From UBA1723 sp045641625 (lineage in GTDB: Bacteria; Bacteroidota; Bacteroidia; Bacteroidales; Paludibacteraceae): 53,898 bases of DNA. Position numbers and translations under genes: made by a program. Below the pieces are notes generated by a model. It ran no database searches. It worked only from the letters and a program-made list of their open reading frames with translations, and was not told the DNA's origin. Of the stretch, positions 27,353 to 34,586 are shown piece after piece (position 1 is the stretch's first letter; every line of letters begins with the position of its first letter). The stretch spans positions 1-53,898 of the forward strand of contig JAZUHH010000069.1 in NCBI GenBank assembly GCA_045641625.1. Direction: 5' to 3'.

Positions 27353-27575
27353 CTACGACTCCCTTCGGATCATACCATTTGCATGTTCCATTCTTCAGGG
27401 ACTTCTCAACGAGGCTGGCCTGCGTGACGGTCCATTTAGTCATAGCCATGAGCAGAGTGTTGCGAAGCTGGCACTTAGTCTTCTTGCCTACTCCGCAGCG
27501 TGTACAGGTTTCACAGCAGTATTTAAGGACGTTCTCGATGTCCTCGCTGTATCCTAAGTACCTCAGGTGTGCCAT
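27345..27575 (-). CDS. Small Cys-rich protein
   Basis: 76 aa; ATG in TAATG overlap with the terminase stop. The centre reads YCCETCTRCGVGKKTKC, five cysteines in 17 residues, suggesting a zinc knuckle. Wedged between large terminase and resolvase, it could be a packaging or nuclease accessory factor. No family recognised. Confidence 0.7.
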   Translation of the reverse strand: MAHLRYLGYSEDIENVLKYCCETCTRCGVGKKTKCQLRNTLLMAMTKWTVTQASLVEKSLKNGTCKWYDPKGVVGE

Positions 27576-29110
27576 TAGTACCACACTCCTCCGTCGCTTT
27601 GCTGGCGACCATAGATAGATTCCGGACTCTTGTTCCTCAATGGCGAGAACCTGCTTGGCCTCATACCTGGTGGTAAGTCCTGCCACTCGTCGTCGCTTGC
27701 TGTAATGTCCTGCCCCCATTCACCATAGTGGGACAGCATGGGTTGCGGCTTGCCGCTGTTGCTTTGCAGATAAGGCACCTGGTTGATAAAGTCTGCCGAG
27801 TACCTACAGGCATCCATAAGGTGGGAGTACCTGTCATGCTTCGGTGTGCTTGCGAAGTCCTCAATGGATTCCATTGCTCTGTATTCCCAGGACTCGAAGC
27901 ATTCCATCAGCCACTCGCATGTGTCGCTGTTGATGATCAGGTTGGGCATCAAGCTTCGGAACTTGTTGATTCCATCGTTAACAAACGTTCTCTCCAGTTT
28001 GTGCCAAGTAATATTTGGAAACATTCTACGGCATTCATCCAGAGGGGACATAGAGCTTCCGCTTCTGTCAGAGTCCCAAGGGAGACAGGCTGCCCGCACA
28101 AGGTGGAAGTATGGCCTCTGAGCCAACTCCTGCACGCACTCGACCACTGACATTCGATTGTTTTCATACCAGTCATATATGAACATCTTTCCGTTGTAAT
28201 ACTGGAACACGATGCACGAGGTCCAGTCAGTCAGCTTATCCTTGGAGCTAATATCCCACGCCAGGTACACAGGCTTTGTTGTGTCAAGATTGAAGCTAGT
28301 GTATCGGCCTTCCTTGCGAACGTGCTCGATAGCAGGGAACACCAGACCGGCATTGACAGCCAGGAACTCGCACATGATCTCCTGGCGGAACAGGTTGTCG
28401 TTGCCGTTCTTGAGGATGTCTCGCTGCCTCATTGCGTCAAGCTGTGCCTCAGTGTAGATGCCAGACTTGTCACCAGGCAGGACGTCGATGTAGCAATTGC
28501 CAAGCGGTCCCTCGTGGAACCCTGCCCACTTCTCGGGCTCATCTTCTCCGGTCAAAGCTCGCAGCCAGTCTGCTGCCTCATTGCTGAGTCCACGCGGTGT
28601 GAAGTTGAACCCAACCTCAAGCGGCTCGTTGTGTGCGATCTTGTTGTCAAAGATTGGCCAGATGAAATCAAACTGGCCACGCTTGTATAGCGACAGCTCT
28701 GAGATCATCCATTTATCATAAGACGAACCGATGATGGAGGACTGCTCCTTGTAACCTACGTAGCGAACCAGGGCGTTGTCCTTTGTCCCCGTCGCGTTGT
28801 AGAAGGTTACCTTCTGGTTCGTAGAGTTTACGTCGATCATATCCTTTGGGAACTCTGAGAAGAAGCTGTGTCCGTCAATGTACTTCTCGAAGATGTTAGC
28901 CTTGACCCACTTGTTATCCAAGCCGACGTAGGCTGTCTGCGTTCCCGGATTCAAATAGGCATTCGTGTTGGCGTACTCGATGTCATCGGAGTCCTTGCCA
29001 GCCTGCCTGTGCCAGATCTTTCCATAGTAGGTAATCTCTCCGGAGAACCTACGTGTCCAAGCTGCTTCCTGATAGGGCCTCGGTTTGTAGAACAATGGCA
29101 CTGTCGTCAT
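27575..29110 (-). CDS. terL: Terminase large subunit
   Basis: 511 aa, the DNA-packaging motor. An N-terminal ATPase starts with the adenine-binding-like PYQ and a deviant Walker A, WHRQAGKDSD (residues 33-42), followed by the Walker B-like WMISELSLY (134-142) and the coupling motif NFTPRG (169-174). The C-terminal RNase H-like nuclease shows AWDISSKDKLTDWTS (D286 first acidic ligand, D295) and SHLMDACRYSADF near 435 (last Asp). Unusually it lies on the strand opposite to portal and capsid. It is downstream of a scaffold-like gene in an operon with its own promoter. Confidence 0.92.
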   Translation of the reverse strand: MTTVPLFYKPRPYQEAAWTRRFSGEITYYGKIWHRQAGKDSDDIEYANTNAYLNPGTQTAYVGLDNKWVKANIFEKYIDGHSFFSEFPKDMIDVNSTNQKVTFYNATGTKDNALVRYVGYKEQSSIIGSSYDKWMISELSLYKRGQFDFIWPIFDNKIAHNEPLEVGFNFTPRGLSNEAADWLRALTGEDEPEKWAGFHEGPLGNCYIDVLPGDKSGIYTEAQLDAMRQRDILKNGNDNLFRQEIMCEFLAVNAGLVFPAIEHVRKEGRYTSFNLDTTKPVYLAWDISSKDKLTDWTSCIVFQYYNGKMFIYDWYENNRMSVVECVQELAQRPYFHLVRAACLPWDSDRSGSSMSPLDECRRMFPNITWHKLERTFVNDGINKFRSLMPNLIINSDTCEWLMECFESWEYRAMESIEDFASTPKHDRYSHLMDACRYSADFINQVPYLQSNSGKPQPMLSHYGEWGQDITASDDEWQDLPPGMRPSRFSPLRNKSPESIYGRQQSDGGVWY

Positions 29111-29210
29111 CTTCTACCTCTTCCCATTCAATTGCTTTCCAATCACCGAGGAAGGCGCCACGAAAGTGACGCCCATCATCGGTAAATAAATCTACTCCGA
29201 CTTCTCGCAT
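29049..29210 (-). CDS. Possible 53-aa protein overlapping the terminase start
   Basis: ATG at 29210, inside the end of the preceding gene, with AAGGA close upstream; it fills the 81-base gap before terL and overlaps the first 62 bases of it. The sequence looks protein-like (DLFTDDGRHFRGAFLGDWKA then an acidic run). The spacing of the ribosome binding site is short, so translation is uncertain. Confidence 0.4.
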   Translation of the reverse strand: MREVGVDLFTDDGRHFRGAFLGDWKAIEWEEVEDDDSAIVLQTEALSGSSLDT

Positions 29211-29797
29211 TCTTCCTTGCACAGATCCTCAACCTCGATGCCGATCTTGTCAGCCAGCTTCTTGACTTCAGCGTACACGGTGTCATGGAACTCAGGCAGA
29301 CGGCGAAGATGCTCCCAGATTTCCTGGCAGATGTTGCAATCAACCAGCTCGCCAGCTACCTCGGGCCAACCTGCTACGCCTTCCACGAAGTTGTCGTCGA
29401 TGTACTCATCGAGGAAGTCCTTGCACCAATCATACTTGGCAGGGTAGAGGTCGCAGGTGTTGCAAAGGTCAAGCTCGTAATCCATGTCTGCGATGATACG
29501 ATTGACAGTGAACACCGCATGATCACAAAGATCCCTGATCTCGGTGATGGTGGGCGTGTACTCGATAAGCTTGAAGGCTTGCATACCGTCAACGATACCG
29601 GATACGCCATGATAGCGAGCATCAATCTCATCCAGCTTGACATGGATGTTATCGGTCAGCACGTCGATCTTCTTGTTGTAGTCAGCGTGCATAGACTTGA
29701 TCTGCTCCAGGATCTCCTCGTTAGTGAGGTCCTTCTCGGCTTCTTCGATAGGCTGTGCCTTCTTGCCGCCCTTGGTAGTCTTAAACTTGTTGGTCAT
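29192..29797 (-). CDS. Unknown acidic helical protein in the packaging operon
   Basis: 201 aa. Basic N-terminus (residues 1-16), then strongly acidic helices with a predicted coiled-coil stretch (about 20-60) and two CxxC-like pairs (LCNTC near 112, DCNIC near 154). Overlaps the upstream stop by one base (TAATG-type coupling). No recognised domain; between scaffold-like protein and terminase it may be a head-assembly or packaging factor. Confidence 0.65.
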   Translation of the reverse strand: MTNKFKTTKGGKKAQPIEEAEKDLTNEEILEQIKSMHADYNKKIDVLTDNIHVKLDEIDARYHGVSGIVDGMQAFKLIEYTPTITEIRDLCDHAVFTVNRIIADMDYELDLCNTCDLYPAKYDWCKDFLDEYIDDNFVEGVAGWPEVAGELVDCNICQEIWEHLRRLPEFHDTVYAEVKKLADKIGIEVEDLCKEECEKSE

Positions 29798-30768
29798 TAC
29801 TTGCCACCTTTCTTACGGGATTCCAGCTTCTTGTTCTGGTAGTAAAGCATTGCATCTTCAAGGCTCTTGATCTCAGGCTCAACCTCAGGCTCAACGCTTC
29901 CCTTCGAGCTACCCTTCTTCATGTCCATTGCCGGGCCGGTTGCAGGCTTAGGCTCTGGCTTGTAGCTCTGCATCCTCTTGACCTGTCGGTTGACCAGGTT
30001 GAGTGCAGCGTTGAGATCGCAGGAGTAACCGATCAGGTTGCCTTCCTTGTCCCTTACCTCGTAATCCTCTACGACATCATCGAACAAGCCCTGCCTCAAC
30101 GGATCGAGCTTCTCATACGTCGGTGCGAACTTCAAGGTGTTGATAGCAGGAGTGAACTCCTTCATGGCCTCTGCTTCATACTGGGCACATGCCTTGTTGA
30201 AGTTGTCGGCCAGCTCTTGGTTGTAGTCGTTCACGTAGTCGCGTGCATCCTTACGTGGATTTGGACCACGGAACTCCTCGCCGGTCTCAGGATTGAAGTA
30301 GCGGGTGCGCCCGGAGCTGTCAGTCTTAGCGATGTCCGGATCTGCGATGCTACGTCCAAGCTTGCCGTTGGGCTGGGTGTATGCACCCTTGGTCTTAAAT
30401 AGCTCCACGACACTGCTGATAGCATTGGATCGTGCCTGCTCCTGGTAACCCTTAACCGCCTCTTCTATCTCTGCTTCGGTGGTGAGAGGGTCATCAGTTC
30501 CGATCTCCGGGAGATCAATCCCTCGATCAAGTAAAACGTCAGGTTCGCCAGGTCCGTCATCTGGTTCATCAGCTCCGGCTTCAGGAGGCCGTTGCTCTCC
30601 ATCTCCAGGTTGATCTTCACCAGGAACGTCGGGACTTGATTCGTCCTCACTTGGTTCAGGGCTTCCGTTATCTCTCTGTTCAAGCGCCGCAAACGCCGCA
30701 GCCCAAGGGTCAGCCTCAGGTAGTGGTACCTCTGCTTGATCCACCAGCTTATTCTGCTCATCGTTCAT
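29797..30768 (-). CDS. Scaffold-like protein
   Basis: 323 aa. The first 100 residues are Pro/Glu/Asp-rich and disordered; the middle is helical with acidic/basic alternation; the C-terminus is Lys-rich and helical (YYQNKKLESRKKGGK). This acid-rich body plus basic C-terminal helix is what capsid scaffolding proteins look like, and it lies two genes before the large terminase. The capsid gene itself is on the other strand, so the role is inferred. Confidence 0.6.
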   Translation of the reverse strand: MNDEQNKLVDQAEVPLPEADPWAAAFAALEQRDNGSPEPSEDESSPDVPGEDQPGDGEQRPPEAGADEPDDGPGEPDVLLDRGIDLPEIGTDDPLTTEAEIEEAVKGYQEQARSNAISSVVELFKTKGAYTQPNGKLGRSIADPDIAKTDSSGRTRYFNPETGEEFRGPNPRKDARDYVNDYNQELADNFNKACAQYEAEAMKEFTPAINTLKFAPTYEKLDPLRQGLFDDVVEDYEVRDKEGNLIGYSCDLNAALNLVNRQVKRMQSYKPEPKPATGPAMDMKKGSSKGSVEPEVEPEIKSLEDAMLYYQNKKLESRKKGGK

Positions 30769-31157
30769 TACTCCTCCTCACTGAACATATTGTCTTTGAT
30801 AGTGCTCAATTGGTAAACTTGTTGCTTGATCCAAGATTGCTTCAGGGTTTGGAACACAATGTCCTTTGGCTCCCTTACGTCTTGAATAGCTCCAGGGTGG
30901 AACTGGGATGTCAGGTAGTCTATGCAGTCCTGCAAGTCAGTCGTGCTTGTGAGCTTATTCCTTACGCGGGTGAACAACCTGTTCATCTCACGCACCACAT
31001 CCTTGAACGCCTTGATCCGAGTTGCATCATCAATGGCATCCAGGAACTCCAAGTCCTTGTAGACCTGCGTCAGCTGACCCCAGTACATGATAAGGTCGAT
31101 AGGTTCAGTCTCCCTCAGAAGCCAATCCTGGATGACGTCGGCTTCTGTGTTCCACAT
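30768..31157 (-). CDS. Unknown helical protein in the packaging operon
   Basis: 129 aa, ATG overlapping nothing upstream (1 base apart) and TAATG-coupled to the scaffold-like gene. Predicted all-helical with a charged middle (VVREMNRLFTRVRNKLTS). No recognised motif. Conserved placement with head genes suggests a virion assembly role. Confidence 0.65.
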   Translation of the reverse strand: MWNTEADVIQDWLLRETEPIDLIMYWGQLTQVYKDLEFLDAIDDATRIKAFKDVVREMNRLFTRVRNKLTSTTDLQDCIDYLTSQFHPGAIQDVREPKDIVFQTLKQSWIKQQVYQLSTIKDNMFSEEE

Positions 31158-31913
31158 TTAGATCAAGCCTGCCCTCATGTCGCTCAGCTCTTGGCGCCTA
31201 TGCCGCTTCAAGATTGCGTGAGTCTGCGGGATGCTCGCTGCCAATACGTAGCCGTCGATGTAGCTCATGACCGGCTTTCCTGCGAACTGGTCAAGCAGCT
31301 CAGGGTAGACAGTCTCGATCAAAGTCTTGAGGCCGTAGATCTGGAGCATCGTGACACTGCCATCCTCCGCCTCAACCGGGACAGTTCGTGTGGGGTAAGC
31401 CCAGATGTAACCCTTGAATCCATCGTTGCCTTCCACCACAGGTACCAGATCTTTGCCGAGTGTGTAGCTGATCTCCTGGCCAATCTTCGGTACCCAACTC
31501 TTAGCAACAACGCGCTTGTCTTTACGGACACTCTTGACCTTATAGTCGCCCAGCATACGCTGCGTTTCCTCAGGCTGGTTGTAGATAGCCTCACCTGCGT
31601 TAACCTCCTCGACTTCCATCTCGGGGCCAAGCTCTTCCTCATAGTACAAAGCTCGATTTGCATCCGGCATGATCTTGGGAGTGATCAGGATCTTCTTGCC
31701 ATAGATAGGAGAGTCCTTGATCTCCTGCTTCTTGGCTGCCTTCAGGTCTTCCTTCTTGCGCCAAGCAGCTGTATCCTCCACGCTCCACTTGTCACCACGT
31801 CCTTGCTGGTACGCTGTTGCCCTTGAGCAACGCTGCTGGTAAGTCAGATTGCCAGGCTCCAACCCATGGTTCGCCTCAATCTGTTCCAGCATCTCTTTCT
31901 TGATGGCTGCCAT
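31158..31913 (-). CDS. Unknown protein, first gene of the packaging operon
   Basis: 251 aa, start after GAAAGGAGGCTGA. N-terminal third is helical and charged; the rest is mixed alpha/beta with Val/Ile strands (KKILITPKIM, GFKGYIWAYPTRTVPVEA). It immediately follows a TATAAT promoter at 31943-31948. No family recognised; a virion or head-assembly component is possible by context. Confidence 0.65.
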   Translation of the reverse strand: MAAIKKEMLEQIEANHGLEPGNLTYQQRCSRATAYQQGRGDKWSVEDTAAWRKKEDLKAAKKQEIKDSPIYGKKILITPKIMPDANRALYYEEELGPEMEVEEVNAGEAIYNQPEETQRMLGDYKVKSVRKDKRVVAKSWVPKIGQEISYTLGKDLVPVVEGNDGFKGYIWAYPTRTVPVEAEDGSVTMLQIYGLKTLIETVYPELLDQFAGKPVMSYIDGYVLAASIPQTHAILKRHRRQELSDMRAGLI

Positions 31914-31942
31914 TCAGCCTCCTTTCAAATTGCCTTACCTAT

Positions 31943-31948
31943 ATTATA
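31943..31948 (-). promoter_or_regulatory. Promoter of the scaffold-terminase operon
   Basis: On the minus strand TATAAT followed by ATAGGT, the same downstream sequence as at the plus promoter 51882. It lies 30 bases upstream of the ATG at 31913 in an AT-rich gap. Shared -10 context suggests co-regulation of both late operons. Confidence 0.65.
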
Positions 31949-31991
31949 CTACAATAAGTTACTATATGTGTACTACATTAGAATAGGGAAC

Positions 31992-32016
31992 AAAAAAGGC
32001 CGGATCTACTCCGGCC
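31992..32016 (-). terminator. Terminator of the HNH gene
   Basis: Minus strand: GGCCGGA, loop GTAGA, TCCGGCC, then six T. The HNH gene's TAG stop lies in the loop (32006-32008). Confidence 0.85.
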
Positions 32017-32512
32017 AATCTTGCTTCGTGTTGTACCATTCGTCTACCCATTCAGGAGTAGGATCGTCGGTGTCGTTCTTATTGTGCCATGCAGTGTGGC
32101 AAGACTTGCACATGAAGGTCACATCGTCTGGAACCTTGTAGCTATTGTGGTGGCACTGGATTGTCTCCTCGGTTGCTGCTATGCCACACACCTCGCAGCA
32201 TCCTGGATGCAGTATGATACCGGACAGGATCAAGGTGCGAGTCTCCTGTCGCACACGGTTCTTCCATGCTGCCATTGGCTGCTGCCTATACTCTCTGGCA
32301 TATGCTGCAACCTCTGCCTTGTGAGCTGTCCTGTACCTTTCCTTTGCTGAGTTGTTGCACTCCTTGCAAGTATGCCTGAGACCATCTGCTGTCTTGCTAT
32401 GCTTGCCAAACTCACTGAGAGGTTTATACTTGCCACAAGCTGTGCACTTCTTGACTACCTCCCACTCGCCAACTTCCTTCCAGTCTTCCTCATTAGTAAC
32501 TATCGTTTCCAC
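32006..32512 (-). CDS. HNH endonuclease with N-terminal zinc ribbon
   Basis: 168 aa from GTG 32512, preceded by GGAGG at good spacing; the longer frame has no site. Residues about 20-60 form the phage zinc-ribbon type KKCTACGKYKPLSEFGKH...TCKECN. The C-terminus is an HNH fold: CCEVCG, IQCHHNS, CKSCHTAWHN. Stand-alone phage HNH proteins are homing or packaging nucleases; the ribbon may direct DNA binding. The stop lies in its own terminator loop. Confidence 0.8.
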   Translation of the reverse strand: METIVTNEEDWKEVGEWEVVKKCTACGKYKPLSEFGKHSKTADGLRHTCKECNNSAKERYRTAHKAEVAAYAREYRQQPMAAWKNRVRQETRTLILSGIILHPGCCEVCGIAATEETIQCHHNSYKVPDDVTFMCKSCHTAWHNKNDTDDPTPEWVDEWYNTKQDWPE

Positions 32513-32675
32513 CCTGGTAATCCTCCAGCTCCAAATCAACTGCCTCAGCTAGAGCATTATCTACCTCAACGTCTAACCAAGTGAAGCAATCAGTGCATAG
32601 CCAATACTTGTTCTCAAATCGCAACAGCTTGTCTGTCTCTCTGCCACAAAGATGACACTTCAAAGGTTCCACCAT
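32493..32675 (-). CDS. Small zinc-ribbon protein
   Basis: 60 aa, ATG 32675 after AAAGGATGTATC. CHLCGR and CTDC pairs make one zinc ribbon; acidic C-terminus. Overlaps the HNH start by 20 bp, so probably translationally coupled to it. No other family assignment. Confidence 0.7.
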   Translation of the reverse strand: MVEPLKCHLCGRETDKLLRFENKYWLCTDCFTWLDVEVDNALAEAVDLELEDYQGGNDSY

Positions 32676-32762
32676 GATACATCCTTTCTTACTAATGGTA
32701 ACCATATGTTACAAATGGTTGAAAGACTAATGTAACAATCAATGAACTCACTCAAACATTCA

Positions 32763-32806
32763 CCGTCAGGGGAACATCTGCCCCTCCTTAAAGGTTCCCC
32801 TGACGG
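32763..32806 (-). other. 13-bp hairpin with ribosome-binding sequence in its loop
   Basis: CCGTCAGGGGAAC (32763-32775) pairs perfectly with 32794-32806. Read on the minus strand, the 18-nt loop contains AAGGAGG followed by an ATG at the foot of the stem, opening a three-codon ORF (ATG TTC CCC TGA). It lies in the leader of the 60-aa zinc-ribbon gene and looks like a translation-linked regulatory element. Confidence 0.6.
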
Positions 32807-32834
32807 AGCCATGCCGTCGTTCGTTGCATATATT

Positions 32835-32853
32835 GTACCCCTAAAGGGTACAT
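32835..32853 (-). promoter_or_regulatory. Palindromic operator over a promoter
   Basis: TGTACCC CTAAA GGGTACA is a perfect 7-bp inverted repeat. Its distal arm runs into a minus-strand -10 (TACAAT, then ATATGC), giving a repressor-operator layout upstream of the zinc-ribbon/HNH genes. Confidence 0.5.
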
Positions 32854-32914
32854 GCTCTAAATTTTTTTCTATACAATTCGGTAGGCGGTTGTATTAATCG
32901 GCTAGTGGTCTTGT

Positions 32915-32947
32915 AAAAAAAAGGCCAGCACCCCGGAGGGCACTGGC
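32915..32947 (-). terminator. Strong terminator of the 430-nt RNA
   Basis: Minus strand: GCCAGTGCCC, loop TCCG, GGGTGCTGGC (10 bp with two G-U), then eight T. Confidence 0.9.
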
Positions 32948-33352
32948 AATCTCAGAACAGATACCTAGTCCATTCAGTTCTCTGGTTGTTTCCTGGCGGT
33001 TGATTCCAGTTCCGCCGAGCTGCTAGGCCAGCCATACGGTGCGTTTAGGGTCTGCCCGTACCGACCTTTACACGTGCGCGGTATTCTTTCTGGGATGGGG
33101 CCGCGCCCCCCTGCCGACCATGGCATCGGGTACCAAGACCCATGGTACGTTTGAGCAGCTTTGTTCTTTTGGGTACAACCCTTGGCGGGACTGCTTACCT
33201 CGCCATGATGGAAGTCTTAACGCGACAAACGGCTGCTCTGTTCCCACCAACTATGCAGCACGGATGGCCAATCCTCCTCGGGGGTGAGTGTGCATCTATG
33301 TGCCGGGTACCCAGCACAACGGGTCGCCTTACACCTGACCACGTCCCAACCA
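32915..33352 (-). ncRNA. Candidate structured noncoding RNA, about 430 nt
   Basis: The interval 32676-33359 has no credible gene. Its main part is bracketed by an extended -10 promoter (33359-33367) and a T8 terminator. It is GC-rich compared with its neighbours and rich in hairpins, for example (minus strand) GTGCTGGG/CCCGGCAC, GGAT/ATCC, GTACCA/TGGTAC, GGGG/CCCC around 33094, GGCGG/CCGCC. Not obviously RNase P, tmRNA or 6S RNA; function unknown. Confidence 0.6.
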
Positions 33353-33358
33353 TGTTAT

Positions 33359-33367
33359 ATTATACCA
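33359..33367 (-). promoter_or_regulatory. Extended -10 promoter overlapping a stop codon
   Basis: Minus strand TGGTATAAT; the TAA inside the hexamer is also the stop codon of the upstream 104-aa gene. It drives the candidate RNA ending at 32915. No -35 seen. Confidence 0.7.
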
Positions 33368-33674
33368 CGTCCTCGTAATCTTCTGACCATTCAATGAACG
33401 GATGCTTGCGCATCTTGAACTCACCGCAGAACTGGTCAGCAAAAGTCTGAGGACCTTGGGCATATGCGACGCCACACTCGAAGCACCTGATGCAGAACAT
33501 GTATCCATTAGGGCACTTGCCGCTCCCATTCTTTGGAGTCGGGATGTTCGGAGGGTACCTATGGCATTCCTCGCTATCAATCTCGCAAGGGCACTCGGTT
33601 ACATCTTCCTCGTTTCCCCAATACTTACAGTTGGCACAGTTCTCTGTGTACTTAACCTTCTTCTTCTTACCCAT
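33360..33674 (-). CDS. Cys-rich small protein
   Basis: 104 aa, ATG 33674 after GAGGAAGGAATCAC; overlaps the upstream gene by 8 bp. Basic start (MGKKKKVKY), then at least nine Cys in pairs (CANC, CPC, CIRCFEC), suggesting two or more zinc sites; acidic C-terminus. The stop is part of a promoter. No family recognised. Confidence 0.7.
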   Translation of the reverse strand: MGKKKKVKYTENCANCKYWGNEEDVTECPCEIDSEECHRYPPNIPTPKNGSGKCPNGYMFCIRCFECGVAYAQGPQTFADQFCGEFKMRKHPFIEWSEDYEDVV

Positions 33675-33963
33675 GTGATTCCTTCCTCGGCTTTGCGCAA
33701 TGGCAGAATCCATCTGGCGGAACCTCTACGATGTTTGGCTTGTCCTCGTAGTAATCCCAGGGAGAAGTCAGCGGGCCGATGCAACTGTACTTGCTGTCGC
33801 AATCGTTATACAATGCGTACTCGCATTCGCGGCAATAGACTTCAGGGGTAGGACGGTTGGCTTTCGGATCAACCTGGCCGCATTCACATCCACCGTCCAA
33901 ATATCTTTCCGGCCAGTCACAATCATGTCTGTCAATGCAGACCTTGCAGTGTACAAACTTCAT
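33667..33963 (-). CDS. Cys-rich small protein with VPPDG signature
   Basis: 98 aa, ATG 33963 after GTGAGGTG. About ten Cys, including CKVC, CECG, CREC and the C-terminal VEVPPDGFCHCAKPR. That ending is shared with the 62-aa protein at 38502 (EVPPDGYCHNG), so the two are probably paralogues of a phage zinc-finger family. The ORF extends further upstream but only through an RNA/terminator region. Confidence 0.7.
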   Translation of the reverse strand: MKFVHCKVCIDRHDCDWPERYLDGGCECGQVDPKANRPTPEVYCRECEYALYNDCDSKYSCIGPLTSPWDYYEDKPNIVEVPPDGFCHCAKPRKESHG

Positions 33964-33975
33964 GTTACACCTCAC

Positions 33976-34041
33976 AAAAAAAAGGGGGACAAGACTGCAA
34001 CGCGCCGTGAGATACGCGAAGTCCACATCAGTCTTGTCCCC
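33976..34041 (-). terminator. Long-stem terminator
   Basis: Minus strand: GGGGACAAGACTG pairs with CAGTCTTGTCCCC (13 bp) around a 31-nt loop with an inner CGCG/CGCG stem, then C and eight T. It ends the short transcript starting near 34128. Confidence 0.85.
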
Positions 34042-34128
34042 AGCGGGAGAAGGAGTGAGCAACCACAGTGCAACCAACGAGGTAGCGTGCATTGGTGAGC
34101 ACTGTTTCTCGGCAGCCCCGTAACCTCT
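33976..34128 (-). ncRNA. Candidate small structured RNA, about 150 nt
   Basis: Starts 7 bases after the TGCTATAAT promoter at 34135 and ends at the T8 terminator. It holds the hairpin CAGTGC...CCAA/TTGG...GCACTG and then the 13-bp terminator stem. No ORF with a ribosome binding site. It could be a stand-alone regulatory RNA or an attenuator for the downstream Cys-rich genes. Confidence 0.55.
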
Positions 34129-34134
34129 GATTAG

Positions 34135-34143
34135 ATTATAGCA
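34135..34143 (-). promoter_or_regulatory. Extended -10 promoter overlapping a stop codon
   Basis: Minus strand TGCTATAAT, a perfect extended -10; CTA TAA are the last codon and stop of the 78-aa gene. Confidence 0.75.
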
Positions 34144-34372
34144 CAGCATCCTCTGGGTCAGGCTCAATCCGTTCAATGAGATATGCCTTGTCCCTATACA
34201 TTGGATCGAGATTGTCTACCCTCTCTTTCCAACTAGGAGTCTGCCATTGCTTCACAGTTCTTACAGCCTGGCCCATCAGTGATGAGATCTCATTGATGCT
34301 GTTGAATACACCAAAGACATCATCACCTCTGTATAAAACATACAAGGTTCCAGGCTTAATCTTAGATGCCAT
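34136..34372 (-). CDS. Small HTH-like protein, tandem paralogue B
   Basis: 78 aa; ATG 34372 lies inside the end of paralogue A. KPGTLYVLYRGDDVFGVFNS, then EISSLMG..VRTVKQWQTPSW: a short strand-turn region and a likely helix-turn-helix. It aligns over nearly its whole length with the 74-aa neighbour, indicating recent tandem duplication. Similar small proteins with an (E)IA...S..TVK.W..P pattern are common in phages, function unknown; DNA binding is inferred. Confidence 0.7.
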   Translation of the reverse strand: MASKIKPGTLYVLYRGDDVFGVFNSINEISSLMGQAVRTVKQWQTPSWKERVDNLDPMYRDKAYLIERIEPDPEDAVL

Positions 34373-34586
34373 CTGGTGGTATCCTTTCGACTACATAGGA
34401 TTCCTTCCAGTACAAAGGATCAAGGCTGTCAACATGCTTATGCCAGCAAGGAGTCTGCCATCTCTTGACTGTCCTTGGTGACTTGTTGAACTTAGCTGCG
34501 ATCTCCTCGACACTGTCATAGATACCAAGGAGATTGTCACCTTTGTATAGGAAGTACAACGTACCTGGTTTAATTACTCCGCACAT
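34362..34586 (-). CDS. Small HTH-like protein, tandem paralogue A
   Basis: 74 aa. KPGTLYFLYKGDNLLGIYDS and EEIAAKFNKSPRTVKRWQTP parallel the downstream paralogue. The second segment looks like a helix-turn-helix. It overlaps the upstream coiled-coil gene by 13 bp. Possible transcription or recombination regulator. Confidence 0.7.
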   Translation of the reverse strand: MCGVIKPGTLYFLYKGDNLLGIYDSVEEIAAKFNKSPRTVKRWQTPCWHKHVDSLDPLYWKESYVVERIPPDGI

